DNA from: Bacteroidia bacterium
Lineage (GTDB): Bacteria > Bacteroidota > Bacteroidia > Chitinophagales > Saprospiraceae
Reading direction: 5' to 3'
DNA length: 7,933 nt
Assembly: GCA_030432855.1 (NCBI GenBank)
Contig: JAUILM010000252.1
Span: 1-7,933 of the forward strand
Of this stretch, positions 1-6,289 are shown piece after piece. Made by a program: the position numbers and the translations under genes. Numbering within the stretch: the stretch's first letter is position 1; every line of letters begins with the position of its first letter. The notes under the pieces are model-generated. The model ran no database searches. It was not told the DNA's origin and saw only the letters and a list, made by a program, of their open reading frames with translations.

Positions 1-846
1 ATGTTTACCCAGTCTTCGAGCATCCGATATACTGGCCCCATACTCATGGGGAGCCTTTGACCACCACTTCTTCACCGCATCTTTCGGATTTAGATAGGTG
101 CCATAAAAAACGGAGGCCTTTGTTCGCGGCTGATCGGTGGCATAGGCCGTGCGCATGTTGACCACACCATTCAATGCAGACGATCCGTATAATGCCGAGG
201 CTGCTCCTTTTACCACTTCTATTTGTGCGATATTTTCAATGGGGAAATCATCCCAGTTAGGAAAACCGGCATCGGCTTGATACGCCGGAATGTCATCAAC
301 GAGCATAAGCACCCTGCTCCCTGCTCCATACGAGAACCCACTTCCTCCCCGGATATTGGCTTGTCCATCTACCATATTGAACCCGGGTACTTTGTTCAGT
401 ACCTCATCAACTGAGGTGGTGTTAGACTGTTCAAGCAACTCCGGTTTGATGATATCCAGCGACACCGTATTTTCTCCCAGAGGTTTCTCAAATCTGCCAG
501 CCGAAACTGTCACTTCTTGTAACAAGCTACTATCGGAAGCCATTTGAATATCGAGTCGGAAAGAATCAGAGTCGAGTGACTGAAAGTAGTGTACATACGG
601 CGTATAGCCCAGGTATCGTACATGGATTGTGTCTCCCCGATTTTGAAGGGTGAGTCTATAGGCTCCCTCAAAGTCAGTGACATCAGAATCTACATTACTT
701 TGCAAGGTTGCAGATATGAGCGGTTCACCCGTCCGGGCATCAGTCACCGTACCATAGATCCACCGCTCCTGGGCCTGCAGAGGAACAGTAGCTCCAAGAA
801 CCAGACATAACAAAATGAATGTTAAATGACCGTTATTGATGTGCAT
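1..846 (-). CDS. TonB-dependent outer-membrane receptor, N-terminal part (3' end beyond left edge)
   Basis: The first 282 residues of a TonB-dependent receptor are visible; the barrel lies beyond the left edge. Residues 1-26 form a signal peptide (hydrophobic core around FILLCLVLGATV, cleavage near LQAQ). Residues 28-103 are a carboxypeptidase-regulatory-like beta domain (IYGTVTDARTGEPLISATL, then DFEGAYRL and YLGYTPY), typical of Bacteroidota receptors. Residues 120-235 are the plug domain, with VDEVLNKVPGFNMVDG, NIRGGSGFSYGAGSR, VLMLVDDIPAY and the strong plug signature IEVVKGAASALYGSSALNGV. Such receptors import a ligand (siderophore, cobalamin, oligomer) using TonB energy; nothing visible tells the substrate. 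There is no extended N-terminal STN or SusC-like feature, and no SusD is in view. Start: ATG at 846 directly precedes a good signal peptide. An in-frame ATG at 858 would add only MPDF and cannot be excluded. The gene is divergent from the T9SS protein, with 56 bp between the start codons. Confidence 0.92.
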   Translation of the reverse strand, partial: MHINNGHLTFILLCLVLGATVPLQAQERWIYGTVTDARTGEPLISATLQSNVDSDVTDFEGAYRLTLQNRGDTIHVRYLGYTPYVHYFQSLDSDSFRLDIQMASDSSLLQEVTVSAGRFEKPLGENTVSLDIIKPELLEQSNTTSVDEVLNKVPGFNMVDGQANIRGGSGFSYGAGSRVLMLVDDIPAYQADAGFPNWDDFPIENIAQIEVVKGAASALYGSSALNGVVNMRTAYATDQPRTKASVFYGTYLNPKDAVKKWWSKAPHEYGASISDARRLGKH

Positions 847-902
847 AAAATCGGGCATTATTAAAAACCTATGCCTATCTTCCAATTGCTAAAACTAACA
901 AT

Positions 903-1712
903 ATGTTGCGACTGTATACTACACTTATTCTACTTCTCCTTACCATCTGCTCAGGACGTGCACAAGACATGACTTGTGAAGCTGATTCGGCCCTGTTGGC
1001 TTCCGATTTTATCGTCTCACCGACTCCTTATGTGAATGACACACTGGGTGAAGGAATTGTAGAACCTGCCTGTATAAATGTGTCGTATAGTAAGCAGTTC
1101 ATAGTGCGAGCTCCCAACACTTTCATTTTCAACACATTTGTGCTGAATGTAGATTCTTTTGTGGTGGATAGTCTCATAAATCTGCCGTTGGGCATGACAT
1201 ACGAATGTAGTAATCCAGACTGTGTCATACTGGCTGATTCAATAGCCTGTATTACCATATCCGGGACGCCCACGGATGGAAATCAACCCGGAGATTATGA
1301 TCTGGCAATTGCCCTTACCGTCCACATAGGGGACTTTAGCATTGAGGCCAATTTTCCCGATCCTGCCCTGGCACCCGGCACATACACACTCACACTAAAT
1401 CCGGAAGGAGATACATCCTGTCAGATGACTACCCCCACCTTTGATGTGGCTAGCGGTGAGACCGGAATGCAAATATTCCCTAACCCGGTTTCCGAAATTT
1501 TGAATGTCAACTGGATAAGCAAACAGCACGGAGCCGGTCACATTGAGCTGCGAAACATTGCGGGAGCGCTGATTCAAAGAAAGGACATTTCCTACATCAC
1601 CGGTCAAAACCAATATGAATTACCTCTGGGACACCTACAGAGTGGTATGTACCTGGTGGGTATAAAAACGAATGAAGGAAGTAGTTGGAAGCGGATTATC
1701 AAACGCGAATAA
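903..1712 (+). CDS. Secreted protein with T9SS type A C-terminal sorting domain
   Basis: A 269-residue exported protein of unknown function. Residues 1-20 are a Sec signal peptide (LILLLLTICSGRA, cleavage before QD). Residues 190-269 are a type A T9SS sorting domain: IFPNPVSEILNV at 191-202, NIAGALI at 218-224, LPLGHLQSGMYLVGI at 240-254 and a basic tail KRIIKRE. This predicts passage through the Sec system and then the type IX translocon, with removal of the tail and release or anchoring at the cell surface. The central 165 residues contain several cysteines, including a Y-x-C-x5-C pattern at 100-107, and a segment LPLGMTYEC...CITISGTPTDG that resembles beta-sandwich or immunoglobulin-like modules in other Bacteroidota surface proteins; this fold is inference. 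No catalytic motif is visible. Its stop lies 2 bp from that of the TerB-like gene on the other strand. A role as partner of the divergent receptor is possible but unsupported. Confidence 0.88.
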   Translation: MLRLYTTLILLLLTICSGRAQDMTCEADSALLASDFIVSPTPYVNDTLGEGIVEPACINVSYSKQFIVRAPNTFIFNTFVLNVDSFVVDSLINLPLGMTYECSNPDCVILADSIACITISGTPTDGNQPGDYDLAIALTVHIGDFSIEANFPDPALAPGTYTLTLNPEGDTSCQMTTPTFDVASGETGMQIFPNPVSEILNVNWISKQHGAGHIELRNIAGALIQRKDISYITGQNQYELPLGHLQSGMYLVGIKTNEGSSWKRIIKRE

Positions 1713-1714
1713 TC

Positions 1715-2182
1715 CTAAATCTCGACCGGATGAATCATTTCCAGTCCGATCAATTGCTCTTCTTCATGGCTAATACTTCCCCAGTTTAGGAATCCTCCCG
1801 AAGCTCTGGCCACATGCTTGGCAAATGAAATAAAGCTTTCATAAAGGGCAATGGCTGCTTCACGGTCCTGAATCTTAGGGAAAACGTCATTGAGCTCGGA
1901 CAGTTTTTCACCAATTTGCTTATTTCGAAGGTCAACTTCACCTTCGTACTTCTCGATATACTTGTCCAGACGCTCCTGAAAATCCTCTCCGACTTCTAGA
2001 TAAAACTCTTTGAGCCCATCTGGTAATGAATAACTTCTGATATTGGTCACTTTCTCTGCCCAATCCTTCTCCTTACTATCTATGGTACCATCTGCGCCTG
2101 CAATAAGGACTGTAATCAGTGAAATTGCATCTTTGAGTTGATCATACTCCTGCTCAGAAATACCATGGAACTGGTGAATCAT
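1715..2182 (-). CDS. TerB-like (tellurite-resistance B fold) helical protein
   Basis: A 155-residue soluble, probably cytoplasmic protein with no signal peptide or membrane segment. It looks like a stand-alone TerB-family domain. An acidic loop AGADGTIDSKEKDWAEKV at 28-45 has the hallmark ADG-x-I-x3-E pattern thought to bind metal in TerB-like domains, and the C-terminal half repeats a related pattern, ARASGGFLNWGSISHEEEQL at 125-144. The middle is a charged helical stretch (70-100) with coiled-coil-like character. TerB-like domains occur in stress and membrane-associated complexes, but tellurite resistance itself cannot be inferred: no other ter genes (TerC, TerD, TerZ) are in view. The start at 2182 lies 20 bp below a strong promoter core, and its single-gene layout suggests a monocistronic unit. 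Assignment to the family is by motif only. Confidence 0.8.
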   Translation of the reverse strand: MIHQFHGISEQEYDQLKDAISLITVLIAGADGTIDSKEKDWAEKVTNIRSYSLPDGLKEFYLEVGEDFQERLDKYIEKYEGEVDLRNKQIGEKLSELNDVFPKIQDREAAIALYESFISFAKHVARASGGFLNWGSISHEEEQLIGLEMIHPVEI

Positions 2183-2202
2183 GTTCTAATTTTTTGTGAC
2201 TG

Positions 2203-2232
2203 CAAATTTATCAAAAGAATGCGCTTAGACAA
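2203..2232 (-). promoter_or_regulatory. Bacteroidota housekeeping promoter for the TerB-like gene
   Basis: On the minus strand there is TTG (positions 2230-2232), then exactly 19 bases, then TAAATTTG (2203-2210). This is a full match to the Bacteroidota primary-sigma consensus TTG-N19..21-TAnnTTTG. The box ends 20 bases before the ATG at 2182, leaving a short leader of roughly 15 bases. Confidence 0.7.
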
Positions 2233-2279
2233 TATCTAAAATCAAAGTCATGTTTCTTTGCATTGACACCACACCATCA

Positions 2280-2308
2280 TTGTAATTCATGCACAATTTT
2301 TAATTTTG
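2280..2308 (+). promoter_or_regulatory. Bacteroidota housekeeping promoter for the SH3 lipoprotein gene, nearly leaderless
   Basis: TTG at 2280-2282, an 18-base spacer, then TAATTTTG at 2301-2308, a full match to the -7 consensus TAnnTTTG. The box ends only 7 bases before the ATG at 2316. The expected transcription start is therefore within a few bases of the start codon, giving a leaderless or nearly leaderless mRNA. The spacer is one base shorter than the usual 19-21. Confidence 0.65.
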
Positions 2309-2315
2309 CGTTTCA

Positions 2316-3197
2316 ATGACACACAGTTTGAATCGTTTTCAAGTTTTACTGCTATCACTTACTTTGCTACTACTGGCGTGTGGCAATGGTGATGAAGATG
2401 CGGACATATCAATTCCTGAGGAAGTTACGACAGACACCACCTTTTATCGGGTAATGGTGAACAATCTGCGGATGCGGGATACACCGACATTGCAGGGCAA
2501 TACCCTTACCCTGCTGCCGGAAGGAATCACGGTGAAATACTGGGATGAACACAGCAGGGAGAAGGAACAAATAACCTTAAGAGGAGAACCTACTTCTGAC
2601 TATTGGTATCTAATAAAACATGGCAACACGGTTGGATGGGTCTATGGCGGTGCACTTGAAAAAGTGAATATGTCCAAGGGACTGGATGATTTCATCATTC
2701 CTGGAGAGCGCGTTGGCCCCATACTCGCAGAGGACTCGGAGCAGTCCATCATCAATCGTATCGGAGGTCAAAATGTGGAGCGAGGTGAGTACAGTATTGG
2801 TGAGGGCGAAATGATCACGGTAACCTATGTGTATCCCGGTACAGAGAAGGAACTGATACTACTTTGGCTGGAGGAAGATTTCACTAATTTGCATTCGATC
2901 ATACTTGCTAAAGCCAACAGTCCCTGGAAAACGGCTGATGGTCTACAAATAGGATCGACCCTGAAAGAGGTGGAAAAAATTAACGGGAAGGCATTTCAAA
3001 TGAGTGGCTTTCAGTGGGACTATGCCGGTACGACCACTACCTGGCAAAACGGTAATCTATCCGGTAAAATTCAGATTGTCTTTGATGAGCCTTCCAGAGT
3101 ACATAAGAGTCTGATAGGAGATCACTCCATCGCCTCGGATGATTCGAGGATGCGAAGAGCCAATCCTACAGTCAGAGAGATCAAGGTTCTATTTTAG
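2316..3197 (+). CDS. Lipoprotein with bacterial SH3 domain and unknown C-terminal domain
   Basis: A 293-residue predicted lipoprotein. The N-terminus has a signal with lipobox LLAC, so Cys22 would be lipid-modified; it is followed by GNGDEDAD, an acidic stretch that may promote outer-membrane or surface display in Bacteroidota. Residues 43-117 form an SH3-type (SH3_3-like) domain: VNNLRMRDTPTLQGNTLTLLPEG, then YWYLIKHGNTVGWVYGGAL, whose GWVYGG strand is diagnostic. Such domains usually bind cell-wall peptides or other ligands. Residues 131-293 are a second module that I do not recognise; it contains ADGLQIGSTLKEVEKINGK and WDYAGTTTTWQNGNLSG, seen as a beta-rich, probably ligand-binding unit. 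No catalytic residues are evident, so it is more likely a binding or sensor protein than an enzyme. The start is fixed by the signal peptide, since the next Met (residue 48) lies beyond the lipobox. It appears monocistronic, with a hairpin terminator about 130 bp downstream. Confidence 0.87.
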   Translation: MTHSLNRFQVLLLSLTLLLLACGNGDEDADISIPEEVTTDTTFYRVMVNNLRMRDTPTLQGNTLTLLPEGITVKYWDEHSREKEQITLRGEPTSDYWYLIKHGNTVGWVYGGALEKVNMSKGLDDFIIPGERVGPILAEDSEQSIINRIGGQNVERGEYSIGEGEMITVTYVYPGTEKELILLWLEEDFTNLHSIILAKANSPWKTADGLQIGSTLKEVEKINGKAFQMSGFQWDYAGTTTTWQNGNLSGKIQIVFDEPSRVHKSLIGDHSIASDDSRMRRANPTVREIKVLF

Positions 3198-3200
3198 AGA

Positions 3201-3351
3201 CGGTGTCCGGTTTCCGGTTTCCGGAATTTTCTAGAAAAACAGATACGACTCTTTTTTTATTGGTGCCGGATACCAGGTGCCGGGAATTTCTTTTATAAAT
3301 ATTTTCGTCTCCGTCTGTTCAGGTGCCAGGTACCCGGTGCCGGGTGCCAGG
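3201..3351 (+). repeat. Three clusters of degenerate heptamer repeats (consensus NGGTNNC) at 60-bp spacing
   Basis: The clusters are 3201-3224 (three units, CGGTGTC then CGGTTTC twice, plus CGG), 3261-3284 (TGGTGCC, GGATACC, AGGTGCC plus GGG) and 3321-3351 (AGGTGCC, AGGTACC, CGGTGCC, GGGTGCC plus AGG). Within each cluster the units follow one another in strict 7-base register. Cluster starts are exactly 60 bp apart. The first two clusters both run into GGAATTT at the same offset, after which the spacers are AT-rich and poorly alike. Units such as GGTGCC and GGTACC are self-complementary in RNA when G-U pairs are allowed, so transcripts should fold. Similar heptad arrays may be scattered elsewhere in this genome, but that cannot be seen here. 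Confidence 0.75.
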
Positions 3352-3360
3352 TTTTTTTTT
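3329..3360 (+). terminator. Rho-independent terminator built from the third heptamer cluster
   Basis: GGTACCCG (3329-3336) pairs with CGGGTGCC (3341-3348) through eight base pairs, one of them G-U, around a GTGC loop, followed by AGG and nine T residues (3352-3360). It would end transcription of the SH3 lipoprotein gene, whose stop lies about 130 bp upstream. Confidence 0.65.
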
Positions 3361-3401
3361 GTCCATGCCTAAATAAGGTTGACCGGTTTCACTTTTAAGC
3401 G

Positions 3402-3465
3402 CACATCACACTCAAATCACACCCATACTCACACCCCACACTCAAACTCACACTCACACTCAAAA
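3402..3465. repeat. G-free CACACT/CAAACT hexamer-type tract
   Basis: Sixty-four consecutive bases contain no G on the plus strand. The right half is a near-regular 6-base repeat (CACACT, CAAACT, CACACT, CACACT, CAAAAG); the left half is a decayed version with ACACTC and TCACAC words. On the minus strand it reads as a GAGTGT-rich, C-free tract lying 3' of the anti-sigma gene. It is too irregular to be a simple clean microsatellite. Confidence 0.7.
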
Positions 3466-3497
3466 GAAAGGGCCAAACATAAAGTGTGTTCGACCCT
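3460..3497 (-). terminator. Imperfect hairpin followed by T-rich tract, distal terminator of the sigma/anti-sigma operon
   Basis: Positions 3469-3481 pair with 3485-3497: AGGG with CCCT at the base, then a mostly paired stem with two mismatches and one G-T pair, and a 3-base loop. Read on the minus strand, the stem is followed by TTTCTTTTG. This makes it a plausible back-up terminator about 90 bp past the operon stop codon. Confidence 0.4.
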
Positions 3498-3501
3498 AGT
3501 G

Positions 3502-3524
3502 AAAAATAGTTTGACACAAAACTA
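3502..3524 (-). terminator. Short AT-rich hairpin with T5, proximal terminator candidate
   Basis: On the minus strand TAGTTT (3519-3524) pairs with AAACTA (3507-3512) around a 6-base loop and is followed directly by TTTTT (3502-3506). The stem is only 6 bp and AT-rich, so alone it would be weak. It lies about 63 bp past the stop of the anti-sigma gene. Confidence 0.35.
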
Positions 3525-3587
3525 GTAAAAACTGTAAAATCCCCATGTTACAGTACCTGCATCAAATGAGAAAGGGTGTATTTGGAA

Positions 3588-4943
3588 TCAAAAACGATAA
3601 AACATGCTAAGTCTGTAGTGATTGTGAAGTTCAGAGAAGTCACTGCCCTGAATGTCATAATTCACGTATGATTTTAATCCTCTGGAAATGGAGAAATCTG
3701 TCAAGAAATGATCGGTAATTCTATATGTGACACCCAGATCCACCGTCCAGTTATTTTTGCGTACTATTTCAGGTGCAACTGCAGATAGTGAACCCCCTGT
3801 CGTAGGAAATCCCGAACTAAAGTCTGCTATAAACTGCTCCTCAGATGATTCCAGACCTTCCATATACCAGATCCGACTGACCCCAATCGAAGGACTCAAC
3901 CGACTTTCCGGAAAAAGCTGGACTTTGAGAGGCAGTCGGATATAGTTTAATTTATCAGTACTACCTGCCAGTTGGAGTGTATCAGCTTGACGATTGCTTA
4001 GGTCAACAAACCAGTCACTATTGGACCGATCCGCCTGTGCATTTGCAGTATACTGATTTGTATAAAATGACCGACTGGAGTTGATTCGCCAGAAGAACAG
4101 CCCTGTCGAAATACCAATTTTGCTGGAAAATCTATATCTGAGGTTGAGACCACCATCCCAACTTAAAGTCCTAAGCGGCAAATCAGATAGAACAGAAGCA
4201 CCTACTTCAATACTAAACCTCCGATTTTTAATTTTAATCAGATCTCGTGCGGGAGACCTAAAAGTGTCCTGGTAGATCCTAATGGACATATCCTCATCGT
4301 AAGCAAGCACTGATGATGAATGAGGGAGCAGTGCAACATGAGTCACCGTGCGCTGCTCCCTGTCAATCAACTTGCTATCGGTGATATGATCACCACGGGT
4401 TTCCTCTTTCGTCACATCGGTCATTAGCTTACTGTCCATGGATTCACCTTTACGATGATCAACATCCGGTGTAGATGCGGTGGCTATTTCTTCCGGAGAA
4501 CTAACTTTTGCTTTTCTTGTACTAGCGGGTATTACGGCATTAATTGATGATTCTTGCGGGTTTTCTTCTCCACTTTCCTGATGAACAGTTGTGGTTGAAG
4601 TTTCTGGGTCCTGCATTACTGGAGGTTTACTGTCTGCATTAGCTACTACCGTTTCTTTTTGAGATGAAATCGCCTCCTGATCTGCCTGGCTTTCTGATCC
4701 TATCTGCTCATCAGACTGCTGCAGTACAGTAAGTTGACTTGCAGATTCATAGCCGGTACTCATCAGTATGTATGTTGCCAATCCTATGATCGCCATAGAA
4801 GCAGCAATCCCACCATACAATGGCAACCAGAGGAACCTGCGCTTTTTCTGTGGCATTTCTTTATCCAAAATACTCTTCATCCTGGCCCACCCGATATCCT
4901 CCAGGTGATTTTCCTGGTAGTGATCACTTGTTCCTTTGGACAT
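3588..4943 (-). CDS. Dual membrane-spanning anti-sigma factor (Dma-like), TM helix plus outer-membrane beta-barrel
   Basis: A 451-residue protein expected to cross both membranes. Residues 1-37 are a cytoplasmic head with IGWARMKSILDKEMPQKKRR, likely the sigma-binding segment. Residues 38-61 are a single transmembrane helix (WLPLYGGIAASMAIIGLATYIL) preceded by KKRRF, which places the N-terminus in the cytoplasm. Residues 62-238 form a low-complexity linker rich in Ser, Thr, Glu and Gln, long enough to span the periplasm. Residues 242-451 form an outer-membrane beta-barrel of the OMP_b-brl type with alternating strands (GGLNLRYRFSSKIGISTGLFF, then TVDLGVTYRITDHFLTDFSIS) and a C-terminal aromatic beta-signal ending YRF. 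The gene starts inside the ECF sigma gene (20-bp overlap), which implies coupled translation. The layout matches the dual membrane-spanning anti-sigma factors reported in Bacteroides thetaiotaomicron, where they regulate vesiculation. Anti-sigma activity here is inferred from context and architecture; there is no classical zinc-binding ASD or FecR domain. Confidence 0.82.
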   Translation of the reverse strand: MSKGTSDHYQENHLEDIGWARMKSILDKEMPQKKRRFLWLPLYGGIAASMAIIGLATYILMSTGYESASQLTVLQQSDEQIGSESQADQEAISSQKETVVANADSKPPVMQDPETSTTTVHQESGEENPQESSINAVIPASTRKAKVSSPEEIATASTPDVDHRKGESMDSKLMTDVTKEETRGDHITDSKLIDREQRTVTHVALLPHSSSVLAYDEDMSIRIYQDTFRSPARDLIKIKNRRFSIEVGASVLSDLPLRTLSWDGGLNLRYRFSSKIGISTGLFFWRINSSRSFYTNQYTANAQADRSNSDWFVDLSNRQADTLQLAGSTDKLNYIRLPLKVQLFPESRLSPSIGVSRIWYMEGLESSEEQFIADFSSGFPTTGGSLSAVAPEIVRKNNWTVDLGVTYRITDHFLTDFSISRGLKSYVNYDIQGSDFSELHNHYRLSMFYRF

Positions 4944-5481
4944 AATTGTTCTTTTGTTCTTTTATCAATTCTTGTAAGCGTTTACGAGCGTTTGACAGAT
5001 GCCACTTCGAGGTATTTTCGCTGATACCCAGTTGTTCGCCAATCTCCCGGTGGTTGTATCCTTCAATGGCGTAAAGCCTAAAAACCTGTTCAGACTTTTC
5101 CGGGACTTCCTTAAGCAATTGCATCAGATCTTCAAAGTATAGTCCGGGTACAATCTCCGGACTACTCGACTGCTCGTAATCCTCGAATACCATAAACTGC
5201 AGGTACTTGGCATTCTTTCGAAAATAATCGGACATGCAGTGGTAAACTACACGTCTTACCCAGCCTTCCAGTGATCCCTTGAACGAAAAAGTGTGGATTT
5301 TTTTAAAAACCTTTAAGAACCCATCATTGCATACGGACATAGCGATCTCATCGTCGTCAGTATATCGACGACACATAGACATCATTTTGGAAAAATACCT
5401 ACGGTAGAGGGCTTCCTGATGTCGACGATTGTTATCAATGCATCCCTGTACCAGTTCCTGGTCCGTATACGTTTGCTTCAA
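4924..5481 (-). CDS. ECF-family RNA polymerase sigma factor
   Basis: A 185-residue sigma-70-family extracytoplasmic-function sigma factor, of normal length for the family. Region 2 spans about 23-90: EALYRRYFSKMMSMCRRYT, then NDGFLKVFKKIHTFSFKGSL (the DNA-melting and core-binding helices) and EGWVRRVVYHCMSDYFRKN. Region 4 spans about 120-172: LLKEVPEKSEQVFRLYAIEG followed by the helix-turn-helix YNHREIGEQLGISENTSKWH and LSNARKRLQEL, which reads the -35 element. It acts in the cytoplasm with core RNA polymerase. Its 3' end overlaps the Dma-like gene by 20 bp, and its start lies 6 bp after the stop of the barrel gene, so all are likely one transcript. By analogy with other ECF pairs it may activate its own operon; its target promoter is not evident here. 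Confidence 0.95.
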   Translation of the reverse strand: MKQTYTDQELVQGCIDNNRRHQEALYRRYFSKMMSMCRRYTDDDEIAMSVCNDGFLKVFKKIHTFSFKGSLEGWVRRVVYHCMSDYFRKNAKYLQFMVFEDYEQSSSPEIVPGLYFEDLMQLLKEVPEKSEQVFRLYAIEGYNHREIGEQLGISENTSKWHLSNARKRLQELIKEQKNNYVQRNK

Positions 5482-5487
5482 AGTCAG

Positions 5488-6282
5488 TTAGAATAGAAAT
5501 CCCATTCTTACATTTAATCGTTTATAAAATATTTCCACATTGCTGCGTTCGCTTCCTGATCTAAATTCATACGATGCCTCCTGAAATTGGACACCCAGAT
5601 CCATAAACAGGTTCATTCCTTTTTTGCCACTTAGACGCCATCCGAATGAAGGATTAAACATCCATCCTCCCCCTGCATCAAATATATCCGCTTCCTCATT
5701 TTTTATCGCAAGTCCATAGCCTCCCCTAATCGTAAAGTAGGGTGTAGACCAGTCTTTCAAAAAATACCCCCTGATCTCTCCAAAAATGGGTACCACCATC
5801 TCACCCCGATCCACATGATAAAACTCAATACCCGAACCGATCCCTGTACCCAGCCAGCGATTGTGCTGGTATCCGAATACTGTTGATAGTGATACACCCG
5901 TCAAACCCCCATCTTCTATGGCGGCGGTACTGGGTGTCAACCCCACAGACGAGGCATGATATACACCGCGTTCCTTGAAAGCATACATATGCCTGCTCTT
6001 TTGAAAACGCTTGTTACTATCTAAATACTGAATCTTTCGCACCCACATATCATCGATACGCATCGTATCTCCTCGCTCTGTTTTGACCCACAGCGCGTGA
6101 CCCGGTTCAAACTTTACGAGATAGCCAGTGATTATGCCACCTTTATTTAATTTCACTACGACACTGCTTAACTTACCTTCTCCTTCCTGGGCACTTGCAT
6201 TTATGCCCACACCAAGTAATAGTAGCAGTGTCAAGCATTTCAGACATCTCCATTTTCTAAACGAATAAGCTTCTCTTTTCAT
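5488..6282 (-). CDS. Outer-membrane beta-barrel protein of unknown function
   Basis: A 264-residue exported protein. Residues 1-31 are a signal peptide with a basic start (MKREAYSFRKWR), a leucine-rich core and cleavage at ASA before QEG. Residues 38-87 form a small beta-rich module (VVKLNKGGIITGYLVKF, then LWVKTERGDTMRIDD), a pattern common in Bacteroidota envelope proteins with a KG-x-x-x-G motif. Residues 108-264 look like a small barrel of about eight strands with alternating hydrophobic residues, for example GVSLSTVFGYQHNRWLGTGI, PYFTIRGGYGLAI and the closing strand RLNVRMGFLF, whose terminal Phe is a typical barrel-assembly signal. It lies 7 bp after the propeller lipoprotein gene and 6 bp before the sigma gene. 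This suggests a partner in the signalling pathway, perhaps a surface or membrane-state sensor, or a regulated target. No specific function is recognised. Confidence 0.85.
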   Translation of the reverse strand: MKREAYSFRKWRCLKCLTLLLLLGVGINASAQEGEGKLSSVVVKLNKGGIITGYLVKFEPGHALWVKTERGDTMRIDDMWVRKIQYLDSNKRFQKSRHMYAFKERGVYHASSVGLTPSTAAIEDGGLTGVSLSTVFGYQHNRWLGTGIGSGIEFYHVDRGEMVVPIFGEIRGYFLKDWSTPYFTIRGGYGLAIKNEEADIFDAGGGWMFNPSFGWRLSGKKGMNLFMDLGVQFQEASYEFRSGSERSNVEIFYKRLNVRMGFLF

Positions 6283-6289
6283 CAGTTGG

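Larger units (their letters stand above)
3198..3587. other. Gene-free convergent intergenic region rich in repeats and hairpins
   Basis: This 390-bp gap lies between two genes that converge on it. I see no credible coding sequence. From left to right it holds three heptamer clusters, a plus-strand terminator, a G-free hexamer-type tract and two minus-strand hairpins followed by T-tracts. The stretch between the second minus-strand hairpin (3524) and the anti-sigma stop (3588) shows nothing recognisable. Confidence 0.8.

Noticed and set aside
223..810. Small plus-strand open frames across the left edge
   Set aside because: They are antisense to the TonB-dependent receptor, whose plug motifs make the minus-strand reading certain.
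864..871. TAGGTTTT on the minus strand as a -7 box for the TonB-dependent receptor
   Set aside because: Seven of eight bases fit, but the nearest TTG elements are 11 or 27 bases away, neither in the 19-21 range.
3227..3238. Perfect 12-bp palindrome TTTTCTAGAAAA
   Set aside because: AT-rich short palindromes are expected by chance, and it has no loop to make a good hairpin. No second copy supports an operator.
3201..3465. CRISPR array
   Set aside because: Repeats are 6-7 bases and tandem, with no conserved 24-40 base repeats, no unique spacers of constant size and no cas genes.
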